Shown: piece after piece, positions 9,800-21,048 of the stretch
Position numbering within the stretch: the first letter of the stretch is position 1
How the letters are laid out: each line of letters starts with the position of its first letter
Source: Raphanus sativus
Taxonomy: Eukaryota > Streptophyta > Magnoliopsida > Brassicales > Brassicaceae
Length of the DNA: 64,000 bases
NCBI RefSeq assembly: GCF_000801105.2
Contig: NW_026615419.1
Location: 1-64,000 of the forward strand
Direction of reading: 5' to 3'
Made by a program: the position numbers and the translations under genes
The notes under the pieces: generated by a model
Database searches by the model: none
The model's input: the letters and a program-made list of their open reading frames with translations, nothing else
Told to the model about the DNA's origin: nothing

Positions 9800-12036
9800 A
9801 TGAAGAGGTTTATCATTAATTTGACGCCCAAACTTTGGTTTGGTGAAGAGGTTTATAGGATAGGTGGTAAGATAGAGGCAAAGTGTAACTATAAGGAAAC
9901 TGTAGATACACTGAACAAGATTTTGTCAGATAGAGAACTCAATTGGTTCATCGAGCATCCCCAATATTCGCACATTTTCCATATGAAACAAGAGGGGTTT
10001 CGTAAGCACATGGGTGTTTGGTTGTTACTTCACCGAACAGCCAAAAAAATGATGCTAGACGAGTGCTGGTTCATTGTGAACGGTATTCCGATAAGATACT
10101 CGGTTAGAGAGCATGCTCTAATCACCGGGTTGTCGTGTGGTCCGCTTCCAGATAATTACGATAGAAAGTCGAGTCGTTGTGACTTTATCAAAAAACATTT
10201 TGGAGGGACCTCCAAAATAGATTTCTTAACTGTGAAGAAGAAGTTAGAGGCTATGACAGAAGAAGAAGGTGAAGGTGATGATCGCTTAAAAATTGCTGTC
10301 TTGTACTTCTTGACATCTGTTATCGCCGGAAAGAAGAAACATATTACAAAAATAGATGACTTTTTGGTAAACATAGTTGATGATCTGCCTCTTTGTAGAC
10401 GCTTTCCTTGGGGAAGCTATACGTTTAAGAACTGTGTTGCAAAAATCCGAAACTACGTAGAAAACCAGAAAGGCATTCCGAATACTTCATTTTGTTTTGA
10501 GGGATTCTACCTTGGTTTGGAGGTATATACTTTTCTTATCTCTTTAGAATTTTTCTGGTTTGCATAGATTTTTTTCCTGATCTTTTGAGTCATTTGCAGT
10601 GCTTGGCAATTGAGAGCATTCCAAACCTGAAGAATTCACATCTAAAAGATGTAGCGGAAGCAAATAATGCATGTCCTCGAATGTGCAAAAGTCATTTCGT
10701 TGACTACGATCTCAGAGGTTTTCCTCTAGAGCGCATATATGAGCATCTTGGCGAAACCAAGGTTAGTCGAGCTTCTCAACCTATTCTCTTCTCAATCCAA
10801 CATATTGGTTCTGGAAACTATTTTAATAGGAAATACACAGTATGGCCATAAATTTTGTAACTATTTTTATAGGAAATTCAGAGTATCTTGGAACCTGAAG
10901 CAGATGAACAACATCTTGTGGCCAACATAGTTGAAAACGCTGATTATGTTGACAGAATAGTTACCTGGAATGCTGCTCTAAGAGATAATCAGGTCGTGTG
11001 TTGGGAAGATCTCTATGATAGAGATGTGTCAAATCGAGAAATAGAAATGACGACGAAAGAAAATGATAAAGAAGCTCAAGTTGGGAGAAGAGGTCAAGTT
11101 CAGAAAGCAGTGCCAAGAAAAAAAGATGACAGATATATGAATCGCCTTAAACGACAGCTTTACCGGAGAATTGACCAGAGGGTTGCGGAAGTGGGAAAAA
11201 GTCTTCTGAATCCGTCTCAGTCTAATATCGAGGAAAGAGAAGAGGAAAGAGAACAGGGGCTAGGGACTGTAGGTGGAACGGATCATTTTGCTCGCGAAGT
11301 TCTAACGAATGTTACTCCCATGCACCCTTCAGCGTCTCGTTCTCCTACTATTCCCGTGATTGATGCAGGAAAGCAGAAGGGAACGCGTGAGATTTTGAAG
11401 TGCTACTTGATCAACCCTAATGGTAGTAAGGATGTTGTTGCAATAGGGGTTAGAGATCCAAGCCGTTTAGTTATCCACAGTGTACCCGTGAAGCCTCATG
11501 AAGTTGTTGTGACAGTTTCTGAGGTCAAGATAGACATACCTGTTTGGGAACCAAAAGATGACGTTGAGATGCTAAGTAATGCAGTTGGCGCATACATTGT
11601 CTGGCCAAAGGACAGTGTATTACCTTATGAGGATGAGGATGAAGAAGACAAGGCAGAAGACAAGGACAATCTCTACCAAAGCGACCAACGCACAAGAAAA
11701 AGAAAAAGAGGAAAAGCAGAAGAGTCACCGCAGTGATATGATACGTCTCAGAGTTTACAGCCTTCATATTCCCCCTCTTTTCAGTCTCTCGACGAGCCGG
11801 AACAGACGGGAGCGAACCAAGAAGATGACGGTCAGCTACAGCTTCATCAGAAGCCATTGAAGGTCTATGTGAGACAAGAGAGAGTGACTTGTTTCTTTGA
11901 GAGGCTGGTGGGTAATGAGCAGGTTGCACTCAGGACACGAAATCAACTTGGAAATGGAAGGAAGAAGCCATATATAACCCAGGGTGGACGCAAAATTTAT
12001 AGTCCAGACAGGTTCACGTTTGCCACATATGAGTAA
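9800..12036 (+). pseudogene. DUF1985-domain protein gene, copy A (single premature stop)
   Basis: Exons 9800-10522, 10600-10761 and 10873-12036, all in phase 0 with GT-AG introns of 77 and 111 bp. Exon 1 has the DUF1985 pattern (FRKHMGVWLLLH, DECWFIVNGIPIRYSVREHA, LITGLSCGPLP, then a basic segment and LYFLTSVIAGKKK); exon 2 has CPRMCKSHF; exon 3 has a charged, low-complexity middle and a conserved-looking C-terminus (VTCFFERLVGNEQVALRTRN, ending FATYE before TAA at 12034). DUF1985 proteins of Brassicaceae are usually linked to transposons or Ulp1-type protease genes; no protease domain is seen here and the function is unknown. The frame is open except for TGA at 11734-11736, where the other copy has CGA, a CpG-type change. 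Confidence 0.75.
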
Positions 12037-12409
12037 ATCGACGCTGGTTCTGATGTTTAGAAACAGAAGTTTGAGTTGACTCTGTGTTTCAAATGGTCCG
12101 TGTTATTAATGAGATTTAATAAATTTCAAATAATTCCAATGTCAATGTATGTAATATAATACATGAGATAAAGTTACTTTATCAAATGTACTTCACTTAA
12201 TAGTTAAAAGATGGATGATGTCTCACCAGCCATTATTCATTTAAAAACAAACCAGACTTCAGCTTTTGAAGGGTTACGCAATACCTCATGATTTAGTTTG
12301 TAGCAAGAGCATACTTTCGAAACATTCCATTTCCAGTAGAGTTTAACAAGAAGAACGGGACAGAATCGTAACAAGTTTAACTAGTGCGGATTACATCAGC
12401 TAGACAAAC
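12037..12409. other. Convergent 3' intergenic region
   Basis: Separates the stop codons of the DUF1985 gene (plus) and the mitochondrial-type gene (minus). It probably contains both polyadenylation regions (AATAAA-like TTAATAAATTTC near 12115). No gene seen. Confidence 0.55.
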
Positions 12410-13683
12410 TTAGAAATCATACAAACATTCCAAAAAGAACCACCACCAGTCCTGGTCGTAGAGTTTGCATGCATTTTCCCCCGGTAGAGATGACAGCATA
12501 TTGCTAACAGATTCATACATACTTGAGCCGAGGCTTACTGGATCAATATGCACTATCACAAGAGCGATGGGAGCCAATGTTGCTATTGTTACGATCACGG
12601 CAGCCTCGTCTAAATTGGTAATGTCCTTCTCCGGACTATTAGTCAATTTGCACATCCATTTATACAACTTGTCGGCAATCATAATAATTTTGTTTCTGAA
12701 TTCCAGATTCTGACTACTCTTATTCAGAATGTACTGTTTTGTAGCCCTTCCTCCAGACTCTACTGTTTCTTTAACGAAGAGAGTAGTTCCCATGATGACA
12801 ATATCACCAAGATTACCGAAATCGCGACTGGTTTGGCCACCATCCAATTTTTCCATAAGTCTAATTGTAGCCATTGTCTTCTCCTTAAGCAAGATATCAT
12901 TGTTGGCCAGAAACTGTCTAAGCTCATCCAATGCTTTATATGCAATTTTTGTGTCCACCTCTCTCCGCTTCAATCTTTTTGCAACATCTGCCTCCACATT
13001 TTGGGCCGTCTCTTTAGTAAAGATTCCTCCTCTTCCAAAACCAACACAGTTTTCAGTTTCATCCTCTCTCTGCTTCAATTTGTTTGCAAGACTTGACTCC
13101 GCATTTTGGGTCGTCTCATGAGTAAGGCTTTCTCTTCCAACATCAACACATTTTTCAATTTGATCTATAAGACCTTGAAATTTGTCTGGCGGGATGGAGG
13201 ACGTAACAGGGAATGTCCTCTTAGTACTAAGCCATTGGTTTCTTAACAAGTAATGATAGGAGAGAGCACTAACTCCACTTCGTTGTTTTGAGCTGACAAA
13301 AAATAAAAGAGAAATTACTCAAATTGCATAATCAACTCAAGGTATCAAAATTAATGCCGCCAAACCAAAAGAAAAAAGAACACAGAGAAGACAAAAAACT
13401 AGTAATACTAACAAAATCATCAAACAAGAAAATGTTCCAAAGAAAGAAGAGCACAATCATAGCGAATTCGAGACCATAACCCCTGTTCACGCACAATGAG
13501 AATCTCAGGTTTCTTCTTATTGTGAAGAACAATTGTGCTTTGATGGTTTGATTAGAGGGTAGAAGCTATTATATAAACGCTACAGTATAAAAGATAGAAA
13601 TAGAAGATGAACAAAGGATATTGAGATGCTAACCTTTCTATCAAACTCTTTCTTATTGAACCGAACTTGTAAATAGACTGCAT
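12410..13683 (-). CDS. Putative mitochondrial membrane protein, unknown function (copy A, intact)
   Basis: Two exons, 13634-13683 and 12410-13292, joined across a GT-AG intron of 341 bp; total 933 bp, 310 residues. The N-terminus MQSIYKFGSIRKSLIE is basic, hydroxylated and lacks acids until residue 16, as in mitochondrial presequences. Residues about 65-98 and 99-132 are an imperfect tandem repeat of 34 residues (CVDVGRESLTHETTQN against CVGFGRGGIFTKETAQN). A hydrophobic segment at about 247-266 (AAVIVTIATLAPIALVIVHI) could span a membrane. The repeat-plus-LLKEK region is similar to the neighbouring divergent gene at 14977-15764, so the two are paralogues. I do not recognise a named family. 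The second copy (61830-63112) is frameshifted. Confidence 0.7.
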
Positions 13684-14976
13684 TGTGGTTGAGGAAGAGA
13701 CCACCAGTAGGTCTCGCAAGCAAACAGCAGAGTTTTTTTTTTGTCTGCAAACTGCAGTTTTTTTTTAAGCTCTGTGTTAAGCTCTGTGTAACACAGAGAA
13801 GTATCTTTTTCTACCGAACAAAAAAATAACTGTGTAAAGTTTTTTTTTTTTAATAAAGATAGTCACTCCTAGTCACTTCAATCTTCTCTTTTTCAGTTTA
13901 CCGAGACACGTTTGGTCACCAAAACACTCAATGAGAACAATAAGTGTTCTTATCTTTCCAACATTTGCCCAAAAAAAATATATATTTCCAACATTTTTTT
14001 GCATTTTGATTTTTACTGTAACCAAAAAAAAACTAATAACTGTGTAACTTACACATTCATTGTCAAATTAGAGGTGGACAAAATATCCGAACCCGAAGAA
14101 CCGAACTGAACCCGTAGTCCCGAACCCGAATCCGAAATTTTGAAATACCCGATCGAATCTTAATTTTAATACCCGAAAGAACCGAAACCGAACAAAGAAC
14201 TGAATTAGTACTTAAAATACCCAAAATAATTATAAATTCAAAATATTGTTTATGTTTTATATTAATATATATATAATATAAATAATCAAATTTTAATTTT
14301 TGTTTCTAATATTATTTATTTTAAAAATTATTTAGGTAGTTTTTTAATATTTTACTCAACTATTTTGGATATTTTCGGGTATTTTGGATATTTCGAATAC
14401 TTCGAGTACTTAAAAGTAAACAAACTATTAGAACCAAAAATATTTGAACAATTACTGGAATTTTTCGGTTCCTAATATAAATACCCAAAATACCCGGATC
14501 CGAACCTGAACCCGAACCGAACTCAAAAAATACTCGAACGAATCCTAGACCTAAGAACCGAAAGAACTGAAACCCGAATTATCCGAACCGAACCCGACCC
14601 GACCCGAATACCCAAACGTCCATGTCTAGTCAAATCTTCTCTTTCCACCTTTTTATTCGACCGAGACAGTTTTTTCCTCTCTTTTTTTGGTCCAAACACG
14701 GTCAAATACAGATGGGAAGAGTTACTCCCACTCCATCTATCTCTTTTTTTTCCTCTTTCCCCAGCATTTAGGATTAATTGCACATGATGCCATCTTTACA
14801 TTAGGGTTTTCAAAATTGTGCTTCTTTTTTTATGAAAATGCCATAAAACATGAGAACATGTTCTCAACTTTTTCTTCTCTTTTTTCTACTTTATTTTTTT
14901 TATTTATATTTATTTTGAGTGCACTAGGGAAGAGCTCTCATTGCTCATACTCTCAAGGACATATACACGGACGAGC
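13684..14976. promoter_or_regulatory. Shared upstream region of the divergent gene pair (copy A)
   Basis: 1,293 bp between the two divergent start codons. The same interval in A-prime is 467 bp, because about 0.84 kb (roughly 13724-14560) is absent there. It contains poly-T tracts, a MITE-like GAACCCG element and the 5' leader of the plus-strand gene. Both genes are likely driven from here. No specific operator or TATA box could be assigned. Confidence 0.5.
14070..14629. mobile_element. GAACCCG-rich non-autonomous (MITE-like) element
   Basis: An AT-rich core is flanked by arms dense in CCGAACCCGA / CCCGACCCGA words. The left end GAGGTGGAC and the reverse complement of the right end (GACATGGAC) are roughly inverted. 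No coding capacity. Such arms are common in short non-autonomous Brassicaceae repeats. Only the right arm survives in A-prime (about 63160-63225). Confidence 0.5.
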
Positions 14977-15764
14977 ATGTTCTCTGTTTCCCGGATTATT
15001 TCAAGGTTTCATATGTAAGAATCTCTTGTTTGGTTTTGTTGTTCAAAATTTATGGTCTTTGCAGAGAAATTGAAAGCTACTTAGGCTTTTGATTGCCAAT
15101 GAAACGATCTGTTGAATTGGATTATGCAATTAAGCTCTTGCTTTATTTTAAGCTTTATGGTCTTTGCTGAGAAATTGAAGCTACTTAGGAATTTGATTGG
15201 CAATGAAACGATCTGTTGAGTTGGATTATGCAATTAATTTCTTGTTTGTTCTGTTGTTCAAAGTTTATGCTCTTTTCTGGGAAATTGAAAGCTACATAGG
15301 GTTTTGATTGCCGGTGAAACGATCTGTTGAGTTGAATTATGAAATTTTGTATTAAAGAATCTCTCCTTTTTTCTTTAATTTCTAGGGCCCAGGCACTCAG
15401 ATCGGGAGTTGCTGCTGCTACTCGCTGTAGTTCTCAGTTAGACTTTGGATTCCCTTTCTTGTTAGAAGCTTGCTGGATGAGTACTAGGAGAGAAATCATT
15501 GTTACGACCTCTCTCTCGGAAGAAATAGCTCAACACACTTTAGATGAAATTGAAAAACGTGTTGAAGTTGGAATAAGCCCCAAAACTAAAGAGGAGGCCA
15601 AACAAGTAATATCGTCTCTTACAACCTGCTTGGAGGAGAACAAAGTTTTGTTAAAAGATGCAGCTGTAGCATTGGCTGAGCTTAGAGCCTCAATGTCTCA
15701 GCCCGATGAATATGTTACTATGGAGAAGATAAGAAACGCAACAAAGGTTCTCCAGAGGTTATAA
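14977..15764 (+). CDS. Putative mitochondrial protein, paralogue of the 12410-13683 gene
   Basis: Exon 14977-15014 (ATG to a GTAAGA donor), intron 15015-15385, exon 15386-15764; 417 bp, 138 residues, phases agree. The N-terminus MFSVSRIISRFH and the following RSGVAAATRCSSQL are rich in Arg and Ser with no acids, as expected of a mitochondrial presequence. The mature part (LDEIEKRVEVG, ENKVLLKDAAVALAELR) matches one repeat plus the LLKEK region of the neighbour, but lacks its membrane segment and C-terminus. The function is not recognised. The alternative start at 15339 reads through the intron and is less likely, because a good acceptor (TTCTTTAATTTCTAG) lies between it and the conserved part. 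Confidence 0.65.
15050..15345 (+). repeat. Three tandem ~110-bp repeats inside the intron
   Basis: The motif TGGTCTTTGC-GAGAAATTGA, followed by AAGCTAC-TAGG, GATTGCC-ATGAAACGATC and GTTGAATTGGATTATG, occurs three times in tandem, filling most of the intron of the 14977-15764 gene. The same repeats occur in A-prime (about 63655-63955). Confidence 0.75.
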
Positions 15765-16735
15765 ATCCAAAACTTTGTTTGATTGTTCTATTATGTTTTC
15801 CTTGCTCCTATATAACATATGTTTAGCTCATAAGGTTTCGTTTTCCCAGTCTCAACTATAATAATAATACTGAAATTTTCCATTCTCCTTGTCATTAAAC
15901 GGTTCTTCATTTTTACGAACTTCTCAAATAATGTAACTGACATTTATCTCAGGTTTACACATGTTTACACAAATACTCACCGAGTCGCTGTTAGATGTCT
16001 TCTCTGTTCCATACCTTCTCGAGCAACATAATATAGAGAGTTCATTGAAATTCACATATAATCTGATATCATCATTATACTCGGTTAACCATTGAAATTT
16101 TGTATAAAAATAGAGTTCAAAATGACAATATAAAAATTGTACTATGCCGACAAAATTTTTTTTTACTATATGATATGATTGAAAATTTGAATGAATATGC
16201 AGACAACGATTAATAATTTCTTAAGTATCAAAATATGAAACTAATTATGTAGTTTAGGGTCATTATAATCAGAAACAACATTTAATAAAAATTATGGTAA
16301 GAGTTGTTATCATATTCAAAAAGAGTTTTAATTTGGATAACTTGAGTATAATATTAAATATTATTAAATCTAGTTGTATTTAAAAACAATATGTATAAGA
16401 AAAAACATAATATTAAACATTATTAATTTCTATTTAAATAAATAAATAAATGTATGTAAAAATGACTAAATATTAAATTTTTCAATATTTTTAATTTTCA
16501 TCCACCTTAAGGATGACATCTTTACCTTTTGATTCATCTATCAAAACAAAATAAAACCCTAAATCTTAAAATTACCCGAAACACAATAAAACACTTATAA
16601 AACAATACTTAAAAGTAAGTTTACTAATTAGTAATTACAAAAATGACATTTTTGAAATGATTAAATATTTATAATATTCAAATATTATTCAAACAAGGCT
16701 CAATGAGATCATGTTATTCATATATTTATATATAC
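15765..16735. other. AT-rich intergenic spacer
   Basis: No gene seen. It starts with the 3' region of the 14977-15764 gene and becomes strongly AT-rich. A short ACCCTAAATCTTAAA-like word near 16556 is not a telomeric array. Confidence 0.5.
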
Positions 16736-17084
16736 CTCCGCGGCGAGGTACTCTAGAACGGCTGCAAGATAGACCGGAGCACCAGCCGACACGCTTCGCG
16801 TATCTACCTGTCTTGAGGTACCTGGCGATTCTTCCCACGGGGAACTGAAGACTGGCCTTTGACGAACGTGAAACGGCTGACTTGGTGGCCTTTCCCTTTC
16901 CTTCTCTTCCACCTTTGGTCGACGTGCCGCTTTGTGCGCCTTTTCTCATCTTGAGGAACCTGGCGAATCTTCCCACGGGGAACTGAAGACCGGCCTTTAC
17001 TGAACGTGATACGGCTGATTTGGTGGCCTTTCCCTTTCCTCCTCTTCAACCTTTGGTCGTGTCGCTTTGTGCGCCTGTACTCAT
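16736..17084 (-). pseudogene. Histone H2A pseudogene with internal tandem duplication
   Basis: From an ATG at 17084 the frame reads MSTGAQSDTTKG, then a TGA, then [12 protein letters not shown] and [13 protein letters not shown], after which the N-terminal region repeats ([46 protein letters not shown]). A 2-bp loss then shifts the frame, and the next H2A part ([16 protein letters not shown]) is read in another frame up to a GTATAT donor-like site at 16735. The SGTTKG-type N-terminus recalls plant H2A.X. The docking domain and C-terminus are absent downstream. With a stop, a frameshift and no second exon, it cannot make a normal histone. Confidence 0.85.
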
Positions 17085-18386
17085 CTTTTATTTCGAAATA
17101 AAGACTGAGAAGTGTGATAGATGTTGACTATTGAGTGTCCCCAGGGGTTTTAATTTTTAATCGCTCTTAGTCAACGTCATTATTATATTAAATATTGTAT
17201 AAACTATATATTTTCATGTTCTTTTATCGTATAAATAAATATATTTATAGTAAAAAGATGGATTTAGATAAAAAAAAGTTAAAGGATGGGAAATATATAT
17301 TTTTAATAGATATAGCTTTTTAGGAATAGGAAGTGAAAAAAACATTAAAACAAACCATGAAAGAAAACATTTTGTAAGAAAAAACAATTTTAAAAACGTA
17401 TCCAATTGTATTTGCCGCATTTGGATTTTGAATTTATACCAAAACAATTATGTGGTGTTATATCGGTTTTTCTAGGAACTTTAGTTTGTTATAGAAATTG
17501 TAGTATATTTATATAAATATTGGTCTAAGTAAATTTACTTATATCCAAATGTTTTTCAGTTTCTCCAAATTGTGGTATATTTATATAATTTTATACCATA
17601 TAAGAACATATAGAATTTCGATTTCTCTGTTGACGGATTCAGATGGGTGTTTCAGTTGGCGCCATCCGATCAGGTGTTTTTGCTAACTCCTCAGCATTTA
17701 GATCCAAATATAAAAAGACATTATGATCAGGAAACTCAAACTCACCTGTGGAAACTCACCTGTGATTAAGTTTAACCAATAACTAATATTAGATTGTTAA
17801 AACCAGTTCGGAAAGCAAAATATCTAAAACATTAGAACTTAAACATCAGAACCAAGTCAGGAAACTTAACCCTTATTGTGTTCTATTGGTTGAGTATATA
17901 AAAAGACATTATGATCAGGAAAATTCTATTCAAAAATATAACGAGGCAAAGTTTCGCTTTCTATATGTTCTTATATGGTATAAAATGGTTATATTCAAAA
18001 GAATTTAAGTTATTGGAGTAAACACAAGTATAAGTTTGTTATATGGTCGCTAAATACGAGCCGCCGCCGTTCTTGTGCTGTACCATAGAACTGATGAGGA
18101 CCTCATGTCAGCAGCTGGACCACCAGCTCATAAGATCAACTATACAAGCTACATTGGAGCCAGCAGCGACATAGGTGCATTCAAAGAAGGATATCTTTGC
18201 GACCATGAGGAGTTTGACCGTGAAACCACTTCCTATAGATTCTCAACTCAACCAGAGCACGCGGCGAATTGGTTTCACAGTAAAAGGAGTAGTGGTTAAG
18301 GAGATATACCATTTACAAGTCAGGATACCTACACTGCATCCGAACTGGTTCTATTTAAGGAAAGTAAGTCTTTCCTTAACGAGTAT
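17085..18386. other. Intergenic region with nested inverted and direct repeats
   Basis: AT-rich. The word ATACCATATAAGAACATATAG occurs forward at about 17592 and inverted at about 17958-17985; a 23-bp word containing AAAAAGACATTATGATCAGG is directly repeated at about 17710 and 17898. A 74-codon frame at 18075-18299 (LMSAAGPPAHKINYTSYIGA) has no family I recognise and no splice context, so I do not call it a gene. The region ends at the Athila target site AGTAT. Confidence 0.5.
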
Positions 18387-19536
18387 TGATACACTAAAAA
18401 TGAATCCTTGCTACTGCCAAGTTAACAGTTGCAATTGTAGTATTTGAGATTCAAATCCAGAGGACCAGTCTACACTCTAGTTCTATGAATTCCGAAATCA
18501 AGCTAAGAAGAAGATAATGATTTGGTTTAAAAAGTGACGTAGAGAACAAGTAAAAAGCACAAGCGATGAATTCAAGTTAAAAGGAGTTAATCTAGGATGA
18601 ATGCGAGTGATCTCAATCACGACCGAGCAACTATTCAGGTTCGATGCAGTTCTATCTAGAACTCGGATCACTCGGCTGGAACACTCCACTGTCGTGGCAG
18701 TGATCACTTTGCAGATCGATCTCACCACCTAACTGTCGTTGAGATGAGGATCGATTGCAAGCTTTAGAGAACAGGTCCGATCAGTTCACAATGCACCTTA
18801 ACATCTACTTTCGTGTGGCTAAGGATGCAATGCTCATTCATACAGGATCTAGCAACCTATTACACCTTTGATGCACAGATTTACTTGGGATCAAACGCTA
18901 GATGATCAGTTTAACGCAGGCATGAAACAATGAATGAATGAAGATTTACTAAATGATAACCTATCTATGCTCAGTCGCAAATGCACTCTATCACCCTAGA
19001 TCAACAGTCGACTACTCAATCATGATGCAGAGAAGAACAACAGATGAAACTGAAATACTCATGATCAGAATAAGAAGAAATAAACTAGGGTTCAGGTTGT
19101 TCTTCGAATGAAGATGTGAGCCGTCGCCCTTACAAAAAGCTTGAATTCAAAAGTATGAAACTTGTCTTGCAAAAACTAGCGTAAGAAAATAGAAAATAGA
19201 TAGATGGCGTTTTTATATGGAGGCGCCAATTAGAAGAAAAGAGATTAGGGCAACAGGGCTTTAATTCCCGAAATAGGAGTTTCCATATTCGTCTGGAACA
19301 ATCTCCGGATCATTCCGTCTGCTTGTTCCGCTTGAGAGAGAACAGTCTCGGGACTGTTCTCTTGAGTGTTTTCCGCAGGAATGCTCCAAAAGGACTTCTT
19401 TTCATCAGGCACCTTCTCTTCTTTCTTCTACTAACTCCAGACCTGTAAAAGGTCAAAAAGGACTAGACTGACACGAATTAGTGACTTGAAACAAATGACA
19501 ACATATATACAATGATGTGAAAAACACCATATATCA
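18387..19536 (-). repeat. Athila 3' LTR
   Basis: 1,150 bp, TGATACACTA to ATATATCA, nearly identical to the right LTR at 38701-40145 apart from scattered SNPs and one copy of an internal segment. It holds the polyadenylation end of the element. The polypurine tract directly abuts it at 19537-19552. Confidence 0.95.
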
Positions 19537-21048
19537 ATTCCCCCAGACTTAGATCCTTGTTTGTCCTCGGACAAGGCAAGTACCAAGTACAGGGAGAAAG
19601 GGTTGAAAGCGTGGGAACTCGCTTATTCTCAGCAACCATACTCTTACCACAAATCTCTGAACCATACAAGCTGTAGATTAGGACCACACACACTTACTGA
19701 GAACCCCCTTAACGCTGTTCGAAGATCGGCTCCTTACTCTACATCTCAACCTGAAAAGGCAACAGTTTCGAGACAAAACTCCTTATGTTCAATTAAGATC
19801 AGCGTGAGCTTCTTGTCACAGGCTCTACTCAGAGAGAACGGGCTAGGTATAGAACAGGCTAACTTTTATGGTGGAGTTCAAGAGTGTTTAGGGTTTACCA
19901 AGAGCAGGTGCATGATATCGCACAAAATGGTCGTGAGAGGACGGCTCCATTGAGGTCCACAGTCCTTACTCATCTCTGCTGATCGGACTGCTCTCCGATA
20001 GATCGATCATAGGACTGCTCTGCGTGATTCAACTCCCCCTTCAGAACACTTCACTGAAACCACCATTACTTTCTCAACTTCCCCAGTGGCATGCATCATA
20101 GATTCTTCCCCTTCTCGTCACCAGTAAATCAAAGCAAAAACTGAAATTTTTATTTTTTTTTTTTTAATATATACTGAAATACAAAATGCTGGGGTGACGA
20201 GCAAGGAGGTAACAAGTGATGTACATGATGCCACTGGTGATTCATTCTGGTATGTTCTAGCCACTTACTTCTTCGTTGTTCTCTATGGTATCGGAGCAGG
20301 TATCTTGGTTGTTCTCTTCGTGCCGGAACAAGCACTCCGGTTGTTCTGCCTGCTTCCACTGTGTGAGCATTGATGAGTAAGAACTGCGTCGATCCTTTCC
20401 TCTCCGACCTTTTTGCACATATCTGCACATAAAGTACTAGAAAAGCAAATGCATGAGGGTGGAATAAAAGGTCAGGGTTCAAGGTGGGAACTAGCTAAAG
20501 ATGAGCTAGCCACTCAGGAACAGCAAGAGGGATAAAAATCGGATAAGAAGTCCTGAGTGTAGTTCTCATTCTACCCTGATCTAGTGCCCATGACAAGAAG
20601 AATTAAAGTCCAGATTAGGTTCAGATGAAGTGGAGTTAAGTCTGCCCAGTGTAACCTGATCGGTATAGAACTTCTGGAGTGTCAAATGAGATAAGTCAGG
20701 GTGTTCCAGGTCCATGTGTGGGTCTTTCATCACTGCTAAGGTCACTGAATAAGAAGGTTAAAGCACGAGGTGGTTAAAGAGCATCACAAAATAAGGTCCT
20801 GATTCCCACAATAGTTTTGACTGACTCGATCCTAAAGACTGACTCGATAAAAACATAAAAATGACACAAGGACTGACTCAAGAAGCACGCAAGAATATAG
20901 TACAATCGCTCCCCCAGACTTAGTTCACACCATCCCTGGTTGTGAAAATAAATCAGAGGAAACAGAAACACACCAAACAGAAGCAAATAACATAAAAAAT
21001 AAATAGTTCTGATGGATAAGACAAGGGATAGAAATAGTCCTCTCGGAC
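19537..21048 (-). other. Athila 3' untranslated region with two polypurine tracts
   Basis: Read on the minus strand, the terminal polypurine tract CTAAGTCTGGGGG (19540-19552) touches the 3' LTR. The same 13-mer recurs at 20911-20923, just past the stop of the ORF1-type gene. A poly-T tract at about 20152-20165 is also present. I see no convincing gene in this stretch; a 110-codon frame at 20150-20482 begins in the homopolymer side and looks fortuitous. Confidence 0.7.

Noticed and set aside
11525..11929. 134-codon minus-strand frame
   Set aside because: Opposite strand of the DUF1985 exon 3; its poly-Leu/Phe part is the complement of the Lys/Glu-rich stretch.
12465..13121. Plus-strand frames opposite the mitochondrial-type gene
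   Set aside because: Shadow frames of the minus-strand coding exon.
16556..16575. Interstitial telomere repeat
   Set aside because: Only one AAACCCTAAA-like word, no array.
18075..18299. 74-codon plus-strand frame as a gene
   Set aside because: No recognised family, no splice sites that extend it, and codon pattern not convincing; kept only as a remark.
20150..20482. 110-codon minus-strand frame in the Athila 3' region
   Set aside because: Runs from ordinary untranslated sequence into a homopolymer; no known Athila gene in this position.
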